Below, in pieces: positions 42,707 through 49,797 of a DNA stretch of 64,000 bases (positions are counted from its first letter, which is position 1; every line of letters begins with the position of its first letter). Position numbers and translations under genes: made by a program. The stretch lies in the NCBI RefSeq assembly GCF_004681125.1, contig NZ_SIHO01000001.1, positions 817,149 to 881,148 on the forward strand, read 5' to 3'. This DNA comes from Glacieibacterium arshaanense. GTDB taxonomy: Bacteria; Pseudomonadota; Alphaproteobacteria; Sphingomonadales; Sphingomonadaceae. The notes below the pieces were generated by a model. The model was given only the letters and a program-made list of their open reading frames with translations, had not been told where the DNA came from and did no database searches.

Positions 42707-44325
42707 CGCCGGCCCCTAATGGTCATTTCGATGTCAAAGCCCGAAAGCTTGAAGTCCGAAATGCCCCTAACGCCGAACCGGTACCCAAGGTACTTGCCGG
42801 CTTCGTTGATGTCGATTTTGCCGTCAACATCTGGGTCGAAAGGCATCTCAACGGACCACTGCGGCTCTTTGCCCACAAGGTCGTTGGCGCCGAACTGCCA
42901 GTAGATGTCCTTTGCGTCATCCGCATAGACCTGAGGCCACATGGCCTGCAGGCGAACGTACTGGGTCAGGTGCTTCCCGAGGGCGTCGAGGTCTAGGCCG
43001 GTACGCTCGAGGAACGCAGGGCGCAAAGCCTCAGGTTCCGGAGGGATCGGCAACCGACCACCCGTCAACGTGTCGAATCCGTAGAGACGATCAGCCGAAA
43101 GGCCCTGGTTGGTGTCCATACGGCTCACGAGGAGCATATGGGACGCCTCATCGCCGCTAACCGAAGTCCAGGAGCCCCCAAGGTCATCCCAAGAGGTATC
43201 GCCGGCGTCTTCCCAGGTCTTCCCGCTGATGATGGCGGCCTTGGTTCCTGAGGTGACGTTCGGTACGTCGTAGAAGCTCCAGGTCTTGGAGCCATAATTG
43301 TAGACAGCAGCACGGTTGCAACCGGTTTCCGGGTTCGCAAAGCCAACCAGGCGGTCAACCGACGGGTACATGAAGCGCACTTCGGTCAGCTTGGCGTCGT
43401 GAGACACAAAGCACAGATTGGCCTTCGAGTAATCCAGGGCGTCGAAGATGAAATTCTTCACCTTCTGGTCCGCTATGGACGTCTTGGTAGCACCGTCATG
43501 AATCCAAATGTCGTTCTTGTCGAAAACGTAGTGCATCCCATCGACCTGGACGACGCAGTTCGTGTTGATGACACCGCATTCGTCGTAGAGTTTCCGGAAG
43601 TCGAACAGGAGGTTCCCGCCGATGTAATTCATGGTCCACACCGAGCTGGTGCAGTACAGAATGAAGCTGTCGCGCAGGGACGCACCGTCGACGATGGCGT
43701 GTTGCATTTCGTTGACGATGTTTTCGCCAGCTGAGTTTGTTGTGATCGTTGAGTCCCATGAGGCCGGCGGTGCGCCAAAGCCTGTAAGGTCGGACCATTT
43801 GACCATCGTGGGATAATAGGCACCGCCCTTGGTCACCCCGAGGGCGATCAGGAAGTCCTTGTAGGCTCTCAGCGACTTGCAGCGCCATTCCGGAGCCCAG
43901 TCGGGCAGCGAAAGGTACGTGCCGTCACCTGGGGCCTTACCCACTGGGGCGTGAGTGTCCCGATTGATATACGAGACGCCACCCAGGTACGTGCTGGTGA
44001 ACGTGGAGAGCCCATCGATACCTGTTTGACCAGGAGGCGTGAGGTCCTCGTACACTAGGCCATTTAGGTGCAGGATGGATCCGAAATCGTGCGAAACGAT
44101 AACGATCTCATCGTACCCAGCGGCGCCAGGTGGGATCGTGAGGACGTGCCCGGGACTGATCGGCAACGTGGCGACCGTGCGAGCAACTGGAGCCCTTGAG
44201 GCCCTGCCGTTACTGAAACGCACGTTGACGCCTGCCGTGAAGACCGCGGGCTCCTCGATGTCTGCAGGGTGCATATCGGCGACGATACCAGCCGAACCGA
44301 GCCGGCGGACTGGAATGGTCGCCAT
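42703..44325 (-). CDS. Tail hub/tube protein of podovirus type
   Basis: 540 aa. Begins VRRLGSAGIVADMHPADIEE and FTAGVNVRFSNGRASRAPV, an opening common to podoviral tail hub (stabilisation-type) proteins. The body is beta-rich with repeated W and Y (TSSVWTMNYIGGNLLFDF, YNYGSKTWSFYDVP), consistent with a propeller. It probably attaches fibres and closes the portal after packaging. Confidence 0.7.
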   Translation of the reverse strand: MATIPVRRLGSAGIVADMHPADIEEPAVFTAGVNVRFSNGRASRAPVARTVATLPISPGHVLTIPPGAAGYDEIVIVSHDFGSILHLNGLVYEDLTPPGQTGIDGLSTFTSTYLGGVSYINRDTHAPVGKAPGDGTYLSLPDWAPEWRCKSLRAYKDFLIALGVTKGGAYYPTMVKWSDLTGFGAPPASWDSTITTNSAGENIVNEMQHAIVDGASLRDSFILYCTSSVWTMNYIGGNLLFDFRKLYDECGVINTNCVVQVDGMHYVFDKNDIWIHDGATKTSIADQKVKNFIFDALDYSKANLCFVSHDAKLTEVRFMYPSVDRLVGFANPETGCNRAAVYNYGSKTWSFYDVPNVTSGTKAAIISGKTWEDAGDTSWDDLGGSWTSVSGDEASHMLLVSRMDTNQGLSADRLYGFDTLTGGRLPIPPEPEALRPAFLERTGLDLDALGKHLTQYVRLQAMWPQVYADDAKDIYWQFGANDLVGKEPQWSVEMPFDPDVDGKIDINEAGKYLGYRFGVRGISDFKLSGFDIEMTIRGRR

Positions 44326-44330
44326 ATGTT

Positions 44331-45128
44331 TTAGACTTTCATGATGTAGTTCAAGGCCATTGAGGGCTGAACGGAACTTGTGGTGACCGAATGGCTATGG
44401 CCCGCAACGCCCGTGACGGTAACCGCATGGTTATGGGCGCCGGCCGGTGTCTGATCGATCGTATGGGTATGAGCCGTGCCGGAACCGACTTCGGACGTGT
44501 AGCCCTGGAAGCCGCCATGCGTGTTCGTATCGATACCGACAGCCACAATGGCCGTCTGGGCTTCTCCGCCGTAAACGAACAGGCTTGAGGCGCCTGCAGC
44601 ACCATCGTCCGAAATGCCGTTGAGATGCTTATGGGCCGGCAGTTCCGCTTCGGTCAGCGAGTGACCTACGGCCGAAACGCTATGCGAGTGGTTTGCTGCA
44701 TCCGCCAGGTCGACGTCATGCGTATGGCCACCGCCGGCACCTGCGGTAACCGTGTAGCTTTCCTGGCCGAACATATCGCCAAGCGCATGGGCCACTGAGG
44801 CGCCAACAGGCACACGGTTCTGCATGTCCGGCGTGGTGACCGTACCGGAACCATCGGACTTGGCGACCGTACGGCCATCGCAGATCGCCCAGCCCGTCGG
44901 AGCCGTATCGCCCGAAAAGAGCATGATGGCGCCAAACGGAACCAGGTGGACCGCGATGTCATTCAGGAAGGTCGACGTCAGGTTCATGGCGCCCGTGAAG
45001 TTCGGGAAGGTCGCCTTGATGGCTGCCTTGAGGAGCCGAATGTGGTCGTCACCTTCACGCTGCATGTCGGTGCCGGAAGGATACGAGGGGTTTAGTTGAT
45101 GAAGATAAGAGGCAGTCTCGAGGGACAT
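44331..45128 (-). CDS. Phage tail collar-domain protein (receptor-binding fibre)
   Basis: 265 aa from ATG 45128 (GGAAACCAG upstream); the frame upstream to 45200 is rejected. Has the tail-collar core VPFGAIMLFSGDTAPTGWAI, then CDGR and TPDMQNRVPVG, and histidine-rich repeats (GGHTHDVDLADAANHSHSVS, GTAHTHTIDQTPAGAHNHAV) as in T4 gp12-like metal-bound tips. First gene of the leftward late operon, 263 bp after promoter 3. Confidence 0.85.
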   Translation of the reverse strand: MSLETASYLHQLNPSYPSGTDMQREGDDHIRLLKAAIKATFPNFTGAMNLTSTFLNDIAVHLVPFGAIMLFSGDTAPTGWAICDGRTVAKSDGSGTVTTPDMQNRVPVGASVAHALGDMFGQESYTVTAGAGGGHTHDVDLADAANHSHSVSAVGHSLTEAELPAHKHLNGISDDGAAGASSLFVYGGEAQTAIVAVGIDTNTHGGFQGYTSEVGSGTAHTHTIDQTPAGAHNHAVTVTGVAGHSHSVTTSSVQPSMALNYIMKV

Positions 45129-45390
45129 CTGGTTTCCATGAAGGCGACGTACAGGCCTGGTGGTTGCCCAAAGGCCCTTGCGGGCTTGAGGACACTCCAC
45201 CAGACGGTACTTGAGGTTTTGTGAAAGTTTCCATCGAGGGAAACACTATTAGGACTTTGGGAAACGAGAGGTGCCTTCTTGCCTAAAGGTACCTTTAAGA
45301 ACCTTAAGGTTTCTTCTTTAAGTAACTACTACAAGGTACCTTAAGGCACCTATAGGAGGACCGGGAGGAAACCAGCCGTCACCGCATCTG

Positions 45391-45415
45391 TTCACATATG
45401 GGCAGTTTAGAAACC
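45391..45415 (-). promoter_or_regulatory. Predicted phage RNA polymerase promoter 3 (late operon)
   Basis: Reading leftward, TTTCTAAACTGCCCATATG then TGAACAG; the core is 45395-45410. It differs from promoter 2 only outside the core. It is the only copy on this strand, so one promoter would drive about 18 kb of head and tail genes. Confidence 0.6.
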
Positions 45416-46347
45416 AGATGGGTGATACAGTAAGGAAATCAAGGGCTTACAGGCGAAATGAACCATGGGCGAAAAGGTGCCTGAATGGTTATGAAATGTG
45501 TCCTCGAAAATGATCCAAAAGGCAGCGATCCGGCCAACTGGTACGGGGGGTACCTGGGTGAAAACAGGGGACGCCGCACGGTGTGCTTGCTGGTACCATT
45601 TCGGCATAAAGTTTCCGGGCAGAAACCTGGGGTGGGGGTATCTGAGGGAAAACCACAGGGCCTCTTTTAGGCACCGATTGGGCTTGGAGGCGTGGTGCGC
45701 CCTGGGTTTTCTAAAAGTCGACGAGAAGGGCCTTGTGGGGCCGGAATGTGCCAAAAATAATCGGGTAGGTACCTGGGGAAAACTTGGGGCTTTAAGGCCT
45801 GTCTGACCATAAAAATCAAAGGGTCAGCGAAGCCGTCACTTTTGAATTCTCTAGGCTAATCAGTGCCTTATGGTACCAGATCGCCCTGGGAGGGACCCTA
45901 AGATTGACCTTCGTCCCCCACGACTTCCCGCCCCCACGTCCATAAGTCCTTGAGTTCGCTAGGTTTCCTTCAGGTGTTACACCTGTTGCACCTGCTAGTC
46001 ACCCCACGACCAGGGACATACAGTGCCTCGAGTGTACTATCATGGCAACACATTGGGACATTAGGCGACATTCAGGCCATGCGCTCACACACGGCGCATT
46101 TGGCGTCATTTAGGCGGGTAGGTCATCGGGCCGCAGGGCTGCAAACAGGCGACGATATGGGCCGTGTGGTGCGATTGCGGGGCCTTCTAGCTGCTAGCGG
46201 GCTGCCGATCGGTGACTTTGCGGACATATCGGTCCGTGGGGCCGGGGAGGGCGAGAGGCGCGGGAGGGACAATAGGAAACCCTCAAGCGCCTGGGAGACC
46301 GACTGGCCTGGGAGTATCCTCGACGCACCACCTGGCCCTCTCGGCAA

Positions 46348-46443
46348 CCTTCTAGTTCACCATCGGCGCATCAGGCCGGGAAGCCCAGTCGGTTGCCTTA
46401 TAGTCTCTAGTCACCTTCTAGTTCACCATAGGCGCACTAGGCC
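46348..46443. repeat. Pair of 30-bp imperfect direct repeats
   Basis: 46348-46377 and 46414-46443 share CCTTCTAGTTCACCAT and GGCGCA, with three mismatches in 30. They lie 66 bp apart in the long intergenic region. Confidence 0.5.
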
Positions 46444-46689
46444 CTGATCGCCGTGGGGAGCCTTCAGTTGACGTATAGTGGCCTTATGGCCTGGGAGGAC
46501 ACCACGGCATGCAGTTGCCTCGAGGTGCCTCCAGTCATCGTTCACGTATAACCCAACGACAGCCCCATGGCGCCTCAACGCCTTCATGCCTGGTAGTCCT
46601 CAACGCCAGCCGGCAGCCGTTGGCATTAAGTTCCAGGTGACGATTGGCGACGATATCGACCGGACCAAACAGCCCTTAAGAACAAATCG

Positions 46690-46712
46690 TGGTTAACAAG
46701 TAATTTATTTCT
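46690..46712 (-). promoter_or_regulatory. Shared regulatory element, copy 1 (before early genes)
   Basis: On the leftward strand this reads GAAATAAATTACTTGTTAAC plus CA after one base. It matches 49301-49323 at 21 of 23 positions in opposite orientation. It lies about 75 bp before the first early gene and includes TAATTTATTT, which could serve as a -10. Likely a binding site for a phage regulator such as the wHTH protein at 49441. Confidence 0.45.
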
Positions 46713-46786
46713 GCAAGTCCCCAAAAATGCACCGTTGTACCATTCATGGGCGGCACGATGCCGGCCAGTAACTGAAAGGAAACAAC

Positions 46787-47017
46787 ATGACCAACGGACA
46801 CTTCATCAAGTTCGGCCTGTCCCGTGAGACCTCGCAGGAAGTCCTGGAGGCGATCTTGCAGGTTGCCGCAGGTAACGAGACGGTTGCCGAACGTATCTGG
46901 GAGACACCCACTGCGGCCGAAACGCTTGCCGTTTGGAACATCCTGCAGACGAACGGCACCGACGAGAGTGGCTACCACTGGGGCGCTGAGGGCATCAACT
47001 GGGCGCCCAAGGCCTAA
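46787..47017 (+). CDS. Hypothetical early phage protein 1
   Basis: 76 aa, start after GAAAGGAAACAAC. Acidic, helical (FGLSRETSQEVLEAILQVAA, TPTAAETLAVWNILQ). First gene of a rightward run of small genes that in the circular phage would precede int and the RNA polymerase, as T7 class I genes do. Possibly a host takeover protein. No family recognised. Confidence 0.6.
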   Translation: MTNGHFIKFGLSRETSQEVLEAILQVAAGNETVAERIWETPTAAETLAVWNILQTNGTDESGYHWGAEGINWAPKA

Positions 47018-47060
47018 CCGAAACAAACCGAAACCCAACCAGCACCGAGAGGAAAACATC

Positions 47061-47504
47061 ATGAACACACAGTCAATCAACAGCAACCCTACGCCCCGCG
47101 GTTACATCTCGGACGCATCGTCCGACGCAGTCCGCACGTTCCTGTTGGACCTCTACGCACAGCCTGGCGTCAAACGGGACGTCATGATGGCCTTCTACAC
47201 GTCCGCATCGCCCAACGAGGCCTTCACGTACCAAATGCCGATCGCCAATCGGTTCTTCCAGGCAACCCTGCAGGTCAACCGCCGGAACGCATCGGCCGCC
47301 CAGTTCGCCTTCGAGACCGAGCTCGCTGGGATGGCCGTGCGCCGCTTGGGCCTGGAGAGCTGGGAGGCCGCAATCGACGCGGGCATCGAGACCAACTGGG
47401 ACGAGTGCCGTTACCGTGTGGCCGGCGAGATCGTCGAGGTCGAGTTTGACTCCTCAGAGACCCTGACTGGGCCAGTTCGCACCGTCGAGTTCGAGGGCCG
47501 CTGA
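47061..47504 (+). CDS. Hypothetical early phage protein 2
   Basis: 147 aa from ATG 47061 (GAGAGGAAAACATC upstream). The longer frame from 46824 overlaps gene 1 and is rejected. Contains SDAVRTFLLDLYAQPGVKRD and ESWEAAIDAGIETNWDECRY, and ends in acidic beta-strands (GEIVEVEFDSSETL). No family recognised. Confidence 0.6.
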   Translation: MNTQSINSNPTPRGYISDASSDAVRTFLLDLYAQPGVKRDVMMAFYTSASPNEAFTYQMPIANRFFQATLQVNRRNASAAQFAFETELAGMAVRRLGLESWEAAIDAGIETNWDECRYRVAGEIVEVEFDSSETLTGPVRTVEFEGR

Positions 47505-47543
47505 GCCTTGCTGCAACCATTTTGACCTAGAAAGGAACGCATC

Positions 47544-47927
47544 ATGAACACCACAAACGTCGTCAACATCCTCGAGGCACCCTCAAAGCGCCTCAACGTC
47601 GCCGCCTTGCTCCCGCCAGACTTTCCGTTCCAAGAGGATTTCGGCGGGGCCTCGAGCCTCCTGGCATCTATCGCCAACGAGAATATCGTCGAGCACCTGG
47701 GGCTGATTGGCGGTGAGCTGGCAGTCCTGGCAGACCTCAGGCGCCAACGGGCATCGAGTGACTGCACGCCTGGCGCGTTTATCACCCTGGCCCTCGACGC
47801 AGACATCAAGCGCTCTCAGGAGAACGTCACGCTCCTGCAGACCTCTATTGCCGAGATGACCATCTGGGCACGTGAGGCAGTTAGATTGATGCATGAGGCG
47901 ACTGATTGGGCATATAGCGCCGCATGA
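47544..47927 (+). CDS. Hypothetical early phage protein 3
   Basis: 127 aa, start after AGAAAGGAACGCATC. The second half is helical (IKRSQENVTLLQTSIAEMTI, WAREAVRLMHEATDWAY). Followed at once by a strong terminator, so early genes 1 to 3 are one transcript. No family recognised. Confidence 0.6.
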   Translation: MNTTNVVNILEAPSKRLNVAALLPPDFPFQEDFGGASSLLASIANENIVEHLGLIGGELAVLADLRRQRASSDCTPGAFITLALDADIKRSQENVTLLQTSIAEMTIWAREAVRLMHEATDWAYSAA

Positions 47928-47946
47928 GTTTAGCCGCTAAAACGAG

Positions 47947-47989
47947 ATGGCTCGAGGTGCCCTAGAGGCGTTTCGGGCCATTTTTTTTT
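47947..47989 (+). terminator. Early-operon terminator
   Basis: ATGGCTCGA (47947-47955) pairs with TCGGGCCAT (47973-47981) with one G-U pair; an inner GCC/GGC pair extends it; nine T follow. It overlaps the only ATG of the next frame. Confidence 0.85.
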
Positions 47990-48630
47990 GTGTAATTGAG
48001 GAATTAGTTATCACTAGCGTAAATTCGGACGGGTTCACGATCCTAGAGCGCCTACCGCGTATCGTCACCATTGAGACTAGTGGCCGCGACGCCGACGACA
48101 GGACCAAACGGCGCCTGGAGTCAGCTGCAGGGGCGTTTGATGGCGCCGATCTGGTCATGGCGTGGGCCCTGCAGGACGCCGTCTGGTCCGTTGCTGATAG
48201 GAACACAGGTGACGTCAAGATCACGATCAGCGGTTTCGAGTTGAGCGTCACCGATTTACTATCTCTGCGCCAGTGGGCACACCAGGAACTAACTGGAGAG
48301 TCTGATTTTGGAGCAGTTGCCAATCGTGTGAGCGCTAAAATGAACTCACGATTGAGCCGGGTTGAGCCGCACCAGGCGGGCCGTGACCTGACGACTATTG
48401 CTCGCCTGGAGTTGTCAGCTGCTGACCTGGCTACGTTGCCGGTTCCGTATCTGCGTGAAATCCTCGTTCGCCTGGCGGAGCAGCTCGAGGAGGATCAGGC
48501 ACTCGATATCAATACGCCACTGCCTATCGATGAGCGTGATGTTTACTCCGACGTGGTGACGATTTCGACGGTAATTGAGGCCTTGAAGCGCCCGGCAGAC
48601 GCCATTAAGCCGAATTATTTGCGATATTAA
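47947..48630 (+). CDS. Hypothetical phage protein, start uncertain
   Basis: Up to 227 aa. Residues from about 25 onward look coding (ILERLPRIVTIETSGRDADD, DVKITISGFELSVTDLLSL, LPVPYLREILVRLAEQLEED). The only ATG before residue 71 is at 47947, inside a terminator stem with a poor ribosome site, so a non-ATG start downstream of the terminator is likely. No family recognised. Confidence 0.55.
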   Translation: MARGALEAFRAIFFCVIEELVITSVNSDGFTILERLPRIVTIETSGRDADDRTKRRLESAAGAFDGADLVMAWALQDAVWSVADRNTGDVKITISGFELSVTDLLSLRQWAHQELTGESDFGAVANRVSAKMNSRLSRVEPHQAGRDLTTIARLELSAADLATLPVPYLREILVRLAEQLEEDQALDINTPLPIDERDVYSDVVTISTVIEALKRPADAIKPNYLRY

Positions 48631-48645
48631 CGGGAGTCTGTTGAA

Positions 48646-48700
48646 TTTAAGGGCTTTTCAGTCTACATTAACACCATAACGCCACTGAAAGGCCCTTAAA
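48646..48700. promoter_or_regulatory. 17-bp inverted repeat touching the next start codon
   Basis: TTTAAGGGCTTTTCAGT (48646-48662) and ACTGAAAGGCCCTTAAA (48684-48700) differ at one pair, with a 21-bp loop. The right arm ends on the first base of the ATG at 48700. As RNA it would hide the start codon; as DNA it would be an operator. Confidence 0.5.
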
Positions 48701-48885
48701 TGTTCGACGATATGTTCAAAATATTCGATGCCAGGTTCGCGATCTTCACGTTCCTGCTGGTCCCGATGATCGTGCTGGGCTTAGTTGATCCGACGAAGTT
48801 CTACTGGATTATCGGCATCCTGTCGGCGTGTGTCGTGGTGGCCAGCGGCGGCCTGGCGTTCGCCTGGTACCGCTCGCGCTATTAA
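48700..48885 (+). CDS. Small two-helix membrane protein
   Basis: 61 aa: an N-terminal amphipathic part (MFDDMFKIFDARFAIFTFLL), then two membrane helices (LVPMIVLGLVD and FYWIIGILSACVVVASGGLA) and a basic end (YRSRY). It has no ribosome site apart from the hairpin region, suggesting tight control. Possible superinfection exclusion or immunity-region membrane protein. Confidence 0.6.
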   Translation: MFDDMFKIFDARFAIFTFLLVPMIVLGLVDPTKFYWIIGILSACVVVASGGLAFAWYRSRY

Positions 48886-48980
48886 GGCGTTCACGCGTTA
48901 CACCGATGGCGGGAAATCAGGTTAATTTTCGCTAATAACGATTTTGAAAATAAATACTGGTCGAATTAAAACCACGTTCC

Positions 48981-49125
48981 TATAATGTTCCCTAGGCCAT
49001 AAAAACATGTGGCGACGAACCGGGGCAGGGCCGGAAAGCCGCGCAGGAACTAGCCTGTGTCGCATGGTAGGCGAGAAGCCGACCAGGACCTGAGGTCTAA
49101 ACACCCTTTGTGACCTGAGAGTGCC
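48981..49125 (+). ncRNA. Candidate structured RNA or leader with its own -10 box
   Basis: TATAAT at 48981-48986 is followed by about 130 bases with dense pairing and no gene. GCGAC (about 49013) closes with GTCGC (about 49055), enclosing GGC-CGGAAA-GCC and GCAGG-AACTAG-CCTGT stems, a three-way junction. Then come GGTAGGC-GAGAA-GCCGACC and AGGTC...GACCT hairpins. The next gene starts at 49129. No known family fits by eye. It could be a small RNA or a riboswitch-like leader. The -35 is poor (TGGTCG). Confidence 0.4.
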
Positions 49126-49128
49126 TAT

Positions 49129-49281
49129 ATGACCCTGCCGGATACCGACACGACAGTTTTGTTTTCCTGCCCTGAGAGTGGCGTGGTTCATATCACGCAG
49201 CGCGATGATGGCGGCGACCGGAATGACCTGGTCCTCACCCGTGCAGACCTGGTCGCGCTGTTAGCCCTGATCGACGCCTGA
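49129..49281 (+). CDS. Hypothetical 50-aa protein downstream of the candidate RNA
   Basis: ATG 49129 with a weak GAGAG eight bases upstream; begins MTLPDTDTTVLFSCPESGVV and ends LTRADLVALLALIDA. Looks like a small beta-then-helix protein. The structured leader and weak ribosome site suggest translational control. Confidence 0.5.
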   Translation: MTLPDTDTTVLFSCPESGVVHITQRDDGGDRNDLVLTRADLVALLALIDA

Positions 49282-49300
49282 GCCCGCTACCAGAGCCTCA

Positions 49301-49323
49301 GGAAATAAATTTCTTGTTAACCA
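49301..49323 (+). promoter_or_regulatory. Shared regulatory element, copy 2 (before wHTH gene)
   Basis: GGAAATAAATTTCTTGTTAA then CCA; matches the reverse of 46690-46712 at 21 of 23 positions. It lies about 120 bp before the wHTH gene at 49441. Two copies, one before the early genes and one before a regulator gene, suggest a common binding protein. Confidence 0.45.
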
Positions 49324-49440
49324 ACAATGTTGCCTAAACATTTCAATTAGGCCTTGAGCCTCGTAGAAATACGGTTTACATGTGTGGACGTTCTGGTGTC
49401 GGGTATAGTCCCCACTGGTTGATACGAGAGGAGTTTAGCC

Positions 49441-49788
49441 ATGACTGACGATTACAAATCAGCGCTGGTGAAAGCCGATAGAATCCTGAGTTTCTTGCGT
49501 ACCGCGATTAGCCCGTTGCTGCCTCTCCAGGTGGCTCATACGTTCGTGATGGTTGCCCGAAACGAAGGAAAAAACCTCACGGAGATCACCGAGTTGATGT
49601 CCTCGAAAGTGTCGACGGTCAGCCGTCACCTTTTGGACCTGGGAGACTACACCCGCAAGATGGAACCCGGTTACGGACTTGTGGAATCCAAGACGGCCCC
49701 TACGAACTTGAGGACCAAACAGTTCTACCTGACGTCGCGCGGGAAACTGGTGGCCCGTGAGCTCGCAACAATCCTGCAAGAATCGTGA
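49441..49788 (+). CDS. MarR-like winged-helix regulator next to int
   Basis: 115 aa, start after GAGAGGAGTTTAGCC. Helices then a winged HTH: LQVAHTFVMVARNEGKNLTE, ITELMSSKVSTVSRHLLDLG and a wing ending LRTKQFYLTSRGKLVARELA. It lies 9 bp before int and is probably co-transcribed with it. It is the best candidate for a lysogeny regulator or recombination directionality factor, as no CI-type repressor was seen. Confidence 0.75.
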   Translation: MTDDYKSALVKADRILSFLRTAISPLLPLQVAHTFVMVARNEGKNLTEITELMSSKVSTVSRHLLDLGDYTRKMEPGYGLVESKTAPTNLRTKQFYLTSRGKLVARELATILQES

Positions 49789-49797
49789 GGTGCCATC

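Larger units (their letters stand above)
45129..46786. other. Long divergent intergenic region (about 1.66 kb)
   Basis: No convincing gene on either strand; frames such as 45950-46447 have no gene-like composition or ribosome site. It separates the leftward late operon from the rightward early genes. It holds promoter 3, a 30-bp imperfect direct repeat (46348-46377 and 46414-46443, three differences) and many short stems such as CCTTAAGG and GGTACC runs. In the linear virion it would lie at the genome ends, so terminal repeats, packaging sites or an origin are plausible. Confidence 0.6.

Noticed and set aside
45950-46447. 165-aa frame in the long intergenic region
   Set aside because: No ribosome site, no family pattern, and it overlaps the repeats LLVHHRRIRP/LLVHHRRTRP that come from a DNA repeat rather than a protein design.
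49012-49105. GEMM (c-di-GMP) riboswitch or tRNA-like element
   Set aside because: Some words look similar (GGTAGG, CCGGAAAGCC), but the order and spacing do not fit the GEMM consensus, and no tRNA cloverleaf can be drawn.
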